Of a stretch of DNA of 64,000 bases, positions 51,720 through 59,703 are shown piece after piece. Positions within the stretch are counted from its first letter, which is position 1, and every line of letters begins with the position of its first letter. Source of the DNA: Abyssisolibacter fermentans (GTDB lineage Bacteria > Bacillota > Clostridia > Tissierellales > MCWD3); assembly GCF_001559865.1 (NCBI RefSeq), contig NZ_LOHE01000045.1, positions 1 through 64,000 of the forward strand. The letters run 5' to 3'. Both the position numbers and the translations under genes were made by a program. The notes under the pieces are model-generated. The model made no database searches, had not been told where the DNA came from, and was given only the letters and a program-made list of their open reading frames with translations.

Positions 51720-53414
51720 ATGGGAAGAAAAATATTAATTGTAGGTGGAGTTGCAGGAGGAGCATCAGCAGCTGCTAGATTAAGAAGACTTAGTGAAGAT
51801 GACCAAATAGTGATGTTTGAAAGAGGACCACATGTATCATTTTCTAATTGCTGTTTACCATACCATTTAAGCGGGGTAGTAGAAAAATCAGATAATTTAG
51901 TTTTAATGTGCCCAGAGAAATTTTTATCACAATACAAAATAGAAGCAAGAGTAAATAATGAGGTATTATCAATTGATAGAGAAAACAAGCAAGTAAAAGT
52001 TAAAAATACCGTGACAGGTGAAGAATACAATGAGACATATGATAAATTGATATTATCTCCTGGAGCAAAAGCGATAGTACCTAGCATACCAGGAATTGAA
52101 AAAGTAAACGTATTTTCAGTAAGAAATGTAGTAGATATCAAAAAATTAAATTCTTTTGTAAAAAATATGGATTCAAAAGATGTATCAGTAATAGGTGGAG
52201 GATTTGTTGGAGTAGAGGTTGCTGAAAACTTAAAAGAAGCTGGTTTCAATGTAACTTTGATAGAAGCTATGCCTCAAATAATGAGACCATTTGATTATGA
52301 TATGGTTCAAATACTTCACAAGGAATTACATGACCAAGGAATAAATCTTATAGTTAATGACAAGGTAGCATCATTTGAAAATAATACTGTAGTTTTAGAA
52401 TCAGGTAAAAAAGTATCTGCTAACTCAGTAGTTATGGCAATAGGTGTTGCACCAGAAACTGATTTAGCAGTAAATGCTGGATTAGAATTAGGAGTTACAG
52501 GTGCTATAAAAGTAGACCAAAACTATAGAACAAAAGATAAAGACATATATGCAGTAGGTGATGCAATAGAGGTTTACCATGCGTTAACAAAATCTATGAT
52601 AAAATTACCTTTAGCTGGTCCAGCACAAAAGCAAGCTAGATCAGTAGCAGATCATATAAATGGTAAAAACATCAGAAACACTGGATTTATTGGTTCATCA
52701 GTTATCAAATGCTTTAATTATAATGGAGCTTCTACAGGGTTAACAGAAGGACAAGCAAAAAATATGAACTTAGACTATGAAGTAGTAAAAATCATACCAA
52801 ATGACAAAGTAGGATTAATGCCTGCAAGCGAACCTGTTCATTTTAAACTAATAATCGAAAAACCAACAGGTGTAGTATTAGGAGCTCAAGCTATAGGTAG
52901 AGGTAATGTAGATAAGAGAGTTGATGCAATAGCTACTGCCATTAAGTTTGGTGCTACAGTTGAAGATTTAAGAGATTTAGAATTATGTTATGCTCCACCA
53001 TTTGGAACAGCTAAGGATGTTGTCAATTTTGCAGGTTATGTAGGATCTAATTTATTAAACGGTTCATTTAAGCAAGTTCATGCTGAAGATGTGAGAGGTT
53101 TATTAGAGCAGGGAGCATTTATAGTTGATGCAAGAGAAGTAAATGAATATGATCACAGTCATATCAAAGGAGCTAAAAATATACCACTTAGTCAATTTAG
53201 ACAAAGATTAGACGAATTCCCTAAAGATAAAGCGATTTACATTCATTGTAGAAGTGGTCAAAGAAGCTATAACATGACTTTAGCGTTACAACACTTAGGA
53301 TTTGAAAATGTCTATAATATTTCTGGTGGGTTTATGGGATTATGTTTCTATGAATATTTCAATGATCAAACTACAGATAGAGAAGCGATTGTAACAGATT
53401 ACAATTTCCTTTAA
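51720..53414 (+). CDS. CoA-disulfide/persulfide reductase with C-terminal rhodanese domain
   Basis: This 564-residue flavoprotein has FAD-binding GGVAGGASAAARLRRL at the start, the redox cysteine pair in VSFSNCCLPYHLSG (Cys44-Cys45), NAD(P)H-binding VIGGGFVGVEVAENL and FAD motif DIYAVGDAIE. A rhodanese domain from about residue 455 has the catalytic loop HCRSGQRSYN (Cys510). This is the architecture of CoA-disulfide reductases and NADH-dependent persulfide/polysulfide reductases, which release sulfide from sulfane sulfur. AGGAGGAC lies upstream. It fits the TusA and TsuA-like genes around it. Confidence 0.92.
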   Translation: MGRKILIVGGVAGGASAAARLRRLSEDDQIVMFERGPHVSFSNCCLPYHLSGVVEKSDNLVLMCPEKFLSQYKIEARVNNEVLSIDRENKQVKVKNTVTGEEYNETYDKLILSPGAKAIVPSIPGIEKVNVFSVRNVVDIKKLNSFVKNMDSKDVSVIGGGFVGVEVAENLKEAGFNVTLIEAMPQIMRPFDYDMVQILHKELHDQGINLIVNDKVASFENNTVVLESGKKVSANSVVMAIGVAPETDLAVNAGLELGVTGAIKVDQNYRTKDKDIYAVGDAIEVYHALTKSMIKLPLAGPAQKQARSVADHINGKNIRNTGFIGSSVIKCFNYNGASTGLTEGQAKNMNLDYEVVKIIPNDKVGLMPASEPVHFKLIIEKPTGVVLGAQAIGRGNVDKRVDAIATAIKFGATVEDLRDLELCYAPPFGTAKDVVNFAGYVGSNLLNGSFKQVHAEDVRGLLEQGAFIVDAREVNEYDHSHIKGAKNIPLSQFRQRLDEFPKDKAIYIHCRSGQRSYNMTLALQHLGFENVYNISGGFMGLCFYEYFNDQTTDREAIVTDYNFL

Positions 53415-53418
53415 GATT

Positions 53419-53463
53419 GTTACAAAATGAGTAAATAACCTTGAACTTTACTCATTTTGTAAC
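53419..53463. other. Perfect 17-base hairpin between reductase and transporter genes
   Basis: GTTACAAAATGAGTAAA (53419-53435) pairs perfectly with TTTACTCATTTTGTAAC (53447-53463). A smaller CCCC/GGGG hairpin follows. There is no long T run, so it may be a partial terminator or RNA-processing site that sets different levels for the two genes. Confidence 0.75.
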
Positions 53464-53516
53464 GCCCCTATGGGGGGACTTGAAACATTAATAATTTGAC
53501 AGGAGTGATAAAACAT

Positions 53517-54776
53517 ATGAAAAAAAATCAGGTATATATAGGATTTGCTATATTAGCATCAATGATAGCTTTCGGAATTTATCAATATGGCAAAGATTAT
53601 AGATTAGCATTACATTTAATTATTGGACTTACTATAGGTTATGTTATGCAAAGATCAAGATTTGGTTTTGCAGGTGGAATAAAAAAGATCTATGTAACTG
53701 GAGATAGCAGTTTAACAAAAGGACTTATGTTTTTATTTTCAATAACTTTAGTAATAACAGCTGCTATACACTATGGTTCATATGTAAATGGAGGAGATGT
53801 ATTCTATAGAGCAGTTGAATCAGGAGCAGCAGTTATACCGGGATCTGACTATGTAGAACCAGCAAATATAGCTACTGTAATAGGTGGTATATTATTTGGT
53901 ATAGGAATGATGCTTGGTGGTGGATGTGCTTCAGGAACACTTACTGATGTAGGTGAAGGATATGGTAGAGGTATGATAGTATTATTCTTCTTTAGTACAG
54001 GTGCATTATGGGGAGCTCATGATATGCCTTGGTGGACTCAGAGTATATTCTTCAAAATCCACAAACGTTTATATCTACCAGATGTATTTGGATTTATGGG
54101 AACTGTTGCATTATCATTAGCAGGTTATTTGTTAATTTACTATATAGCTAAAAGATATGAAAGTAGTAGAAGAAAAGCAAATACATTAAAAGTTGAAGAA
54201 TACGATCAATGGGAAAAAGAATTACCAGAGCAAAAAGATTTTAAATTATTTAGCAAAGAAACATATCATAAATTCTTTGTAAAAAGATGGTCTTATTATA
54301 CAGGAGCAGTATTTATAATGATAATGTTTGTAACAATATTGGTTACAACAGGTACAAGCTGGGGAGTAACAGCGATATTTGCTAAATGGGCAGGCTGGTT
54401 TTATCAATCTATAGGTGTAGTTGATGTATCAGACTGGGGATGGTTTGCAAATAAAATGGATTCAATGAGAGCAGGTTTCTTCAATGATCCTGGTTCTATG
54501 AGAAATATGGGTATAATTATAGGAGCATTTTTAGCACCATTATTAGCTGGACATTTTACATTTAAATTCAAGTTCAATTTTAAAGATATAATATTTTATG
54601 CAATTGGCGGTTTATTAATGGGTTATGGTGCAAGAATTGCTTTAGGATGTAACGTTGGAGCATTATACTCAGGATTATCAAACATGTCTCTATCAGGATG
54701 GGTATTCCTACCTTCATTAACTTTAGGGGGAATATTAGGAGTTAAATTAGTACAAAAACTAAAAATAAATATATAA
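53517..54776 (+). CDS. YeeE/YedE (TsuA-like) sulfur transporter, full length
   Basis: This 419-residue membrane protein contains both halves of the TsuA-like fold: first-half YVMQRSRFGFAGGIKKIYVT and MLGGGCASGTLTDVGEG, second-half GGLLMGYGARIALGCNVGAL and MSLSGWVFLPSLTLGG. Conserved cysteines are present in both halves. TsuA of Spirochaeta thermophila takes up thiosulfate; the substrate here may be thiosulfate or another sulfur or selenium compound. AGGAG lies 11 bases before the ATG at 53517. The same locus also encodes a split version around tusA. Confidence 0.9.
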   Translation: MKKNQVYIGFAILASMIAFGIYQYGKDYRLALHLIIGLTIGYVMQRSRFGFAGGIKKIYVTGDSSLTKGLMFLFSITLVITAAIHYGSYVNGGDVFYRAVESGAAVIPGSDYVEPANIATVIGGILFGIGMMLGGGCASGTLTDVGEGYGRGMIVLFFFSTGALWGAHDMPWWTQSIFFKIHKRLYLPDVFGFMGTVALSLAGYLLIYYIAKRYESSRRKANTLKVEEYDQWEKELPEQKDFKLFSKETYHKFFVKRWSYYTGAVFIMIMFVTILVTTGTSWGVTAIFAKWAGWFYQSIGVVDVSDWGWFANKMDSMRAGFFNDPGSMRNMGIIIGAFLAPLLAGHFTFKFKFNFKDIIFYAIGGLLMGYGARIALGCNVGALYSGLSNMSLSGWVFLPSLTLGGILGVKLVQKLKINI

Positions 54777-54783
54777 AAATAAG

Positions 54784-54821
54784 GCTGTAATGAAACTTGA
54801 AAGTTTTGTTACAGCTTTTTT
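54784..54821 (+). terminator. Rho-independent terminator
   Basis: GCTGTAA pairs with TTACAGC, an inner AAACTT/AAGTTT stem extends it, and six T residues follow. Confidence 0.88.
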
Positions 54822-55009
54822 ATGTATTTAAAACATTTGTTATTAGTATATTTTTATTCTTTTATAATACAGAAAATATCTATTATTTTGACAAAATTGA
54901 TATTTAAAGCTATGCTTAAATATATTATTATATACTAAGCATAGTAATTGAATACCTGAGTATGCTAGTCTTAAGACAATAAAAGTTATACTAGAAAGGA
55001 TGAAGAAGA

Positions 55010-55957
55010 ATGTACCCATTAAAGTTTGAAAATTTGTATTATCCTAAGATATGGGGCGGAAGGGATTTTGAGATTTTTAGAGACAATTTCGAGCAAGGTA
55101 ACATTGGTGAGAGTTGGGACGTTGCATGTCATAAAAATGGAACTAGTGTAGTGGCTAATGGAAGCTTTAAAGGAATGAATTTAGAAGCTCTAATTAAAGA
55201 AAAGAAAGAAGCGTTAGTAGGAACGAAAATCTCACTTGATAAATTCCCATTGCTTGTAAAATTAATAAATGCAAGGGATAAACTATCAGTCCAAGTACAT
55301 CCAAATGATGAGTATGCACACAGAGTAGAAGGTGAGCTTGGGAAAACAGAAGTATGGTATGTAATAGAAGCATTAGAGGGTGCTAATTTGATAGTAGGAA
55401 CTAAAGAAGGTTGTACTAAAGATGATCTAAAACAAGCAATAGAAAAAGGTGAATTAGAAAAACATCTTAACAAGATATATGTAAAAAAAGGTGACGTTTA
55501 CTTTGTACAAAGCGGACTTATTCATGCAATTGGAGAAGGTGTTGTTATAGCAGAAATTCAACAAAATAGCGATACAACTTATAGATTATATGACTATAAT
55601 AGAGGCAGAGAAATTCATATTAAAAAAGGCTTAGAGGTTGTAAATCTTGATTTAAAAGGTCAAAGAGTAGAAGGTAAAAAAATCAGTTATGATGGTTTCT
55701 GTAAAACGGAGTTATGTAAGTGTAAAGATTTTGTTTTAGAAAAATTCGAGATACATTCGCAAATGGAAGAGGAAAGTGACGTAGAAAGATTTTATATTTA
55801 TACATGTATAGAAGGTAAAGGGCAAATAGCATATGATAAAGGTGTTGTAGAGTTAGCTAAAGGAGATAGCATATTGATACCTGCTACATTAGGAAAGTAT
55901 AAAATAAAAGGAAATTTACAGATATTAAAGAGTTATGTTCCAGAGTTGGGAAAATAG
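55010..55957 (+). CDS. manA: Mannose-6-phosphate isomerase, class I
   Basis: This 315-residue zinc cupin enzyme interconverts mannose-6-phosphate and fructose-6-phosphate. Zinc ligands are seen in KLSVQVHPNDEYA (Gln and His), GKTEVWYVIE (Glu) and SGLIHAIGEG (His), followed by EIQQNSDTTYRLYDYNR. The length is normal for the short Firmicute form. It has its own ribosome-binding site (AAAGGATGAAGAA) and no linked sugar genes. Confidence 0.93.
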   Translation: MYPLKFENLYYPKIWGGRDFEIFRDNFEQGNIGESWDVACHKNGTSVVANGSFKGMNLEALIKEKKEALVGTKISLDKFPLLVKLINARDKLSVQVHPNDEYAHRVEGELGKTEVWYVIEALEGANLIVGTKEGCTKDDLKQAIEKGELEKHLNKIYVKKGDVYFVQSGLIHAIGEGVVIAEIQQNSDTTYRLYDYNRGREIHIKKGLEVVNLDLKGQRVEGKKISYDGFCKTELCKCKDFVLEKFEIHSQMEEESDVERFYIYTCIEGKGQIAYDKGVVELAKGDSILIPATLGKYKIKGNLQILKSYVPELGK

Positions 55958-56007
55958 TAATTATATGTTATAATGTAAATATAATTTATTATAAAGGGAG
56001 AATCTTT

Positions 56008-56034
56008 ATGAAAAAGGTTGTTTTATACTTATAA
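56008..56034 (+). CDS. Eight-residue reading frame, possible leader peptide or disrupted gene start
   Basis: AAAGGGAG (55993-56000) is well spaced before an ATG that encodes MKKVVLYL and stops. A small GCAGT/ACTGT hairpin with a T run (56082-56100) follows. It could be a leader peptide with an attenuator, or the 5' end of a gene lost by deletion. There is no direct support for translation. Confidence 0.3.
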   Translation: MKKVVLYL

Positions 56035-56221
56035 ATCTTAAATTCTAATAAAATTTGAATACGTATTTTGACTACTTTTAGGCAGTAACTACTGTTTTTT
56101 TGTAGTGCAAATTTTAGATTTATGTAAGTTTAGAACAACAGTAAAACCCCTTTTAATAAATGAATAATATTTTTAATTTGATTATATATTTTAACAAAGT
56201 CTATCTGCAAAATTATTATAA

Positions 56222-56350
56222 CAAGGCGAAAGATGTCCCCCAACCTCTATAGGTGACGGGTACCGATTAGATTTAGTGCGGTGTGCATATCTCCCGCCTC
56301 GTTGAAACGGTGTGTTGCAATTACTACGTAATTGCTTCCGTTGTTATAAG
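56222..56350 (+). ncRNA. Unidentified structured element containing hairpin repeat copy 2
   Basis: AACAAGGCG (56220-56228) and CGCCTCGTT can close a stem around several smaller helices (CCT/AGG, ACCG/CGGT, AGAT/ATCT). A second hairpin AACGG/CCGTT with inner GCAATTAC/GTAATTGC then matches the repeat at 5881-5930. The GC content is well above its surroundings. I could not match it to a known riboswitch or intron end. It could equally be the remnant end of a mobile element. Confidence 0.4.
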
Positions 56351-56502
56351 ATTTTGTTTTTAAATATATTTTACAGAGAAATCATAGGATTTCATATAAA
56401 TTTTAAAGGGTATACTGAACAATATGTTCGTATGCCTTTTTATTTTTTGATAAAAATAAGTAGTCTCAATATACGTATAAATCAGAAAAGGAGAGGATAA
56501 AT

Positions 56503-57165
56503 ATGAGTAATATTGAACAAATGAGTGATTTTTTTAATAAGAGGGCAGAAACTTATGATGATTATATGAGAGAAACAGTCGAAAATTTTGACAAGTATTA
56601 CAGTTTATTATCACAGCCAATAAAACAAACAAATGATGAAGTTGAAATATTAGATATGGGTTGTGGAACAGGTATTGAGTTAGAAGGTATTTTTAATAAA
56701 GCTCCAAATGCAAAGATAACAGGTATAGATATGTCACAAGAAATGTTAGACAAGATGATGAAAAAGTACAAAGCTAAAGCAGCTAATATAAAAATTATAG
56801 TAGATTCATATTTAATATGTAATATAGCTGATAACTATTATGACTATATAGTATCATCGATGACAATGCATCATTTTTTGCAAGAGCCAAAGATAGAAAT
56901 ATATAAAAAAATTAGAAAGTCATTAAAAGAAGATGGATTGTATATAGAAGGGGATTATGTAGTTAGTGATGAGGAGCAAAATGAATGTTTAAAAATATAC
57001 CAGGAATTAATGAATACAGTAAAAGAAGAAAATAGAGATTTATATCATATTGACATACCATTTACACTACAAAAACAAAAAGAACTTTTAAAAAAAGCAG
57101 GTTTTAAGAAAATAAAGGTTATACTCAAACAAGAGAATCAAGCAATTTTAGTTGCTCATAAATAA
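56503..57165 (+). CDS. Class I SAM-dependent methyltransferase
   Basis: This 220-residue Rossmann methyltransferase has motif I ILDMGCGTGIELEG (about residues 49-62), the acidic residue in ITGIDMSQEM, and the post-motif region VSSMTMHHFLQEPK. It is of the UbiE/small-molecule type. No pathway neighbours suggest a substrate. AGGAGAGG lies before the ATG. Confidence 0.87.
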   Translation: MSNIEQMSDFFNKRAETYDDYMRETVENFDKYYSLLSQPIKQTNDEVEILDMGCGTGIELEGIFNKAPNAKITGIDMSQEMLDKMMKKYKAKAANIKIIVDSYLICNIADNYYDYIVSSMTMHHFLQEPKIEIYKKIRKSLKEDGLYIEGDYVVSDEEQNECLKIYQELMNTVKEENRDLYHIDIPFTLQKQKELLKKAGFKKIKVILKQENQAILVAHK

Positions 57166-57217
57166 TTGAATATATTGATAATAAATATAAGCTTGCATTT
57201 AATAAAGGGGAGTGTTA

Positions 57218-57442
57218 AACCCTGATTATTCGTATAACTTTGAATAATATGCTGTAAGTTTCTGAATTAGAAGATTTCAGTGAATTAGAAGGCATACCGA
57301 GTTGGTATGTCGAGAATTTAATGGACATCTTCTAATCATGAGCAGAGAACTAAAATCTGTGATTTTATGTGAATCGCTTTTTCATTCGAAGAATGAGGTT
57401 CATTTATAAAAAGTATTTAATTTTCTATGAATAATCTGGGTT
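57218..57442 (+). mobile_element. MITE-like element, copy 3 (longest)
   Basis: This 225-base element starts AACCCTGATTATTCGTATAA and ends ATGAATAATCTGGGTT, giving about 17-base inverted-repeat ends with two mismatches. It is homologous to copies at 20360-20466 and, inverted, 48892-49106. It has no coding capacity and lies 5 bases before the start of the next gene. Confidence 0.72.
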
Positions 57443-57446
57443 ACAG

Positions 57447-57662
57447 ATGGAAGAAATTTTTTCGTATAAAATAACTAAGGATAACAAAGTATTTATATTC
57501 TGGTACAATAAACAGATAAAAATACTCAAAGGTAAAGAAAGTACCAAGTTTATGAAACGTATAGAAAAAACTAATGAAGAACACGCGCAGCTTATAATGG
57601 CTAAGATCACAGGTAATTTTAAGAGAGGTAATGAAAAGCTTGCGAAAATGAATCATAAATAA
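57447..57662 (+). CDS. Small basic conserved-looking protein, unknown
   Basis: This 71-residue lysine-rich protein (IFSYKITKDNKVFIFWYNKQ, then AQLIMAKITGNFKRGNEK) looks like a small conserved Clostridia protein, possibly nucleic acid-binding given its charge. The start codon lies only 5 bases after a MITE-like element and has no good ribosome-binding site, so the insertion may have removed the native translation signal or the first codons. A 13-base perfect hairpin follows the gene. Confidence 0.55.
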   Translation: MEEIFSYKITKDNKVFIFWYNKQIKILKGKESTKFMKRIEKTNEEHAQLIMAKITGNFKRGNEKLAKMNHK

Positions 57663-57674
57663 ATGACTGTGGTT

Positions 57675-57711
57675 ATGAAACTATCTCATATGCATTTGGA
57701 GATAGTTTCAT
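57675..57711. terminator. Perfect 13-base hairpin
   Basis: ATGAAACTATCTC (57675-57687) pairs with GAGATAGTTTCAT (57699-57711). The T run after it is poor, so it may end transcription weakly. Confidence 0.6.
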
Positions 57712-57843
57712 GTACTTATATTAAAAAAATAAAAAAATTTTTATTTTTTTTGTTTAATCATTATAACTGTGGGTATATATAAATTAACAAGCCACTAAAA
57801 CGACTACAAAAAACAAAAAACATATTGATAAAGTAGTTGTTTT

Positions 57844-57872
57844 ATATTATCATTATATTGTAATCATTACAA
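57844..57872 (+). promoter_or_regulatory. Two adjoining PerR/Fur-type boxes before perR
   Basis: The perfect 7-1-7 palindrome TTGTAATCATTACAA (57858-57872) fits the PerR consensus TTATAATNATTATAA with central changes. ATATTATCATTATAT (57844-57858), directly before it, is a second close match. Autoregulation of perR, and perhaps of the following rubrerythrin gene, by peroxide is expected. Confidence 0.78.
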
Positions 57873-57946
57873 ATTTAAAATGATTACAATAAAAACTCTG
57901 TTACATCTTAGGATTTAGATAATATAAATTGAAGGGTTTGATTAAG

Positions 57947-58363
57947 GTGAATTTTAAAATTAATAATATTGAAGATTATCTAAAAAGCAATGACATAAAG
58001 CCATCATATCAGAGAATAAAAATTTTTGAGTATTTGATTAAATATAAGAATCATCCGACTGTTGATATGATATACAAAGAACTAGTTGGCGAAATTCCAA
58101 CATTATCGAAGACAACAGTGTACAATACTTTGAAACTATTTGTTGAAAAAAACATAGTCATAGTAATAAATATTGAAGACAATGAAACAAGATATGATGC
58201 AGATACTTCGTTTCATGGACATTTTAAATGTAGGAAATGTAAACGAGTATATGATTTCAGGTTAGAAATGCCACACATCAAAGACCTAGAAGGGTTTGAT
58301 ATTGATGAGTACCATTTCTATTTAAAAGGTGTATGCAAAAGCTGTAAAATACAGCAAAACTAA
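57947..58363 (+). CDS. perR: Peroxide-responsive Fur-family repressor PerR
   Basis: This 138-residue Fur-family protein has a winged HTH ([20 protein letters not shown], then [19 protein letters not shown]) and a metal-binding dimer domain. HGHFKCRKC and CKSC supply the structural zinc cysteines, and histidine/aspartate residues bind the sensing metal. The rubrerythrin gene next door and PerR-type boxes upstream favour PerR over Fur or Zur. The GTG at 57947 follows GAAGGG by 10 bases; the TTG codons at 57929 and 57938 are alternatives. Confidence 0.85.
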   Translation: MNFKINNIEDYLKSNDIKPSYQRIKIFEYLIKYKNHPTVDMIYKELVGEIPTLSKTTVYNTLKLFVEKNIVIVINIEDNETRYDADTSFHGHFKCRKCKRVYDFRLEMPHIKDLEGFDIDEYHFYLKGVCKSCKIQQN

Positions 58364-58395
58364 ATAAATATAAATATAAAATGGAGGAATGTAAA

Positions 58396-58944
58396 ATGAA
58401 AAAATTTGTATGTACTGTTTGTGGTTATGTTCACGAAGGAGAAAATGCTCCAGAAAAATGCCCTCAATGTGGCGTTCCAGCAGATAAATTTGTTGAGCAA
58501 GAATCAGTAGAAGATTTAGTATGGGCTGACGAGCATAAAATAGGTATAGCAAAAGGTTTAGATGAAAAAGTAGTTGAAGATTTAAGAGCTAACTTTATGG
58601 GAGAATGTACAGAAGTAGGAATGTACCTTGCCATGAGCAGACAAGCAGATAGAGAAGGATACCCAGAGATAGCAGAAGCGTATAAAAGAATAGCTTTCGA
58701 AGAAGCAGAACATGCTGCTAAATTTGCAGAATTATTAGGAGAAGTAGTAGTAGCTGATACAAAAACAAACCTACAAATGAGAGTAGATGCAGAACATGGT
58801 GCTTGTAAAGGAAAGAAAGATTTAGCTACAAGAGCAAAAGAATTAAATTATGATGCAATACATGACACAGTGCATGAAATGTGCAAGGATGAAGCAAGGC
58901 ATGGTTCTGCTTTTAGAGGGCTTCTTAATAGATATTTTGGATAA
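58396..58944 (+). CDS. Rubredoxin-first (reverse) rubrerythrin
   Basis: This 182-residue peroxide-reducing protein has an N-terminal rubredoxin domain ([12 protein letters not shown] and [12 protein letters not shown], about residues 2-37) followed by a ferritin-like di-iron domain ([45 protein letters not shown]). The order is reversed from classical rubrerythrin, as in clostridial reverse rubrerythrins that serve as NADH peroxidase components. GGAGG (58383-58387) sets the start at 58396. It follows perR by 32 bases and is probably part of the peroxide stress regulon. Confidence 0.93.
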   Translation: MKKFVCTVCGYVHEGENAPEKCPQCGVPADKFVEQESVEDLVWADEHKIGIAKGLDEKVVEDLRANFMGECTEVGMYLAMSRQADREGYPEIAEAYKRIAFEEAEHAAKFAELLGEVVVADTKTNLQMRVDAEHGACKGKKDLATRAKELNYDAIHDTVHEMCKDEARHGSAFRGLLNRYFG

Positions 58945-59060
58945 GGGTTATATAGATTAAAAACTTAATAATATCAAGTGTAGAACATTATACTACTGTA
59001 TTATAATATAACTTTTTATATTATCACAAAATTTATTAAGTCTTTATGATTTTTAACAAA

Positions 59061-59111
59061 TGGTTAGCATTTATTATAGATTTTAAAATCTATAAAAATA
59101 AATGCTAATCA
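59061..59111. repeat. Long perfect-core palindrome
   Basis: TGGTTAGCATTTATT (59061-59075) pairs with AATAAATGCTAATCA (59097-59111) with one mismatch, around the 18-base perfect palindrome ATAGATTTTAAAATCTAT (59076-59093). It forms one hairpin of about 50 bases in the otherwise empty region after rubrerythrin and may terminate that transcript. Confidence 0.65.
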
Positions 59112-59204
59112 TTTTGTTATAAGTGTGTATCTTAACACATTTAACAGCTTTGTAAGCAAAGTATTAAATACTTATTAATAATTTTAGTATTAGCACATTT
59201 TCTG

Positions 59205-59320
59205 TATTTTGAAGAGACAGAAAATTGTTTTATTAATAAAAAGAATTAAAAATGAGGATTGTGATTAAGAGGATGTACATACTTAGTAAACGAGTGGAGG
59301 AAGATTTCATAACAGTATTA
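59205..59320 (+). repeat. Degenerate direct repeat, left copy
   Basis: This stretch resembles 61673-61790 in the same orientation: ATTTTGAAGAGA at the start, the identical 16-mer GATTGTGATTAAGAGG (59257-59272 and 61725-61740), then TTAGT and GTGGAG. The two copies flank the ATPase-TOPRIM gene pair. Confidence 0.6.
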
Positions 59321-59380
59321 AGAGTGGGTATTAAAAAAATTGGGCGAATTTGCTAAAAAAGTCTTTAAAAATTAGAAATA

Positions 59381-59419
59381 AAAAAACAAGTTCTGTGTTA
59401 TAAGTAGAACTTGTTTTTT
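59381..59419. terminator. Rho-independent terminator
   Basis: AAAAAACAAGTTCT (59381-59394) pairs perfectly with AGAACTTGTTTTTT (59406-59419). The A and T ends allow it to work in either direction. Confidence 0.85.
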
Positions 59420-59703
59420 ATATATATAGGTGTCATTTTAAAAACTCTTTAATGACAATTAAAGAAAGGCTATCCAATATTCTTAACAATTTTGTAAGGG
59501 ATAACGTTGAAATAATTCAAATGGATTTTAAATAATGAACATTACAATTAATAAAAAGTAATAATTAGTAACGTTTATGGATATAATACATAACAAAACA
59601 AATAAATCGTGAAAATAAATGCAACAAAATATTGCGTATTATTGAAAGGAGTGCTACAATGATAATTGATAGAAGAATTATTTTACCAAAAAGGAGTGAG
59701 ATT

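Noticed and set aside
56222-56350. Group II intron end or known riboswitch
   Set aside because: Neither the domain V hairpin of group II introns nor the conserved core of a riboswitch I know could be read, so it is left unidentified.
56312-56500. 62-residue frame
   Set aside because: It begins inside the hairpin repeat, has no ribosome-binding site and an unlikely composition.
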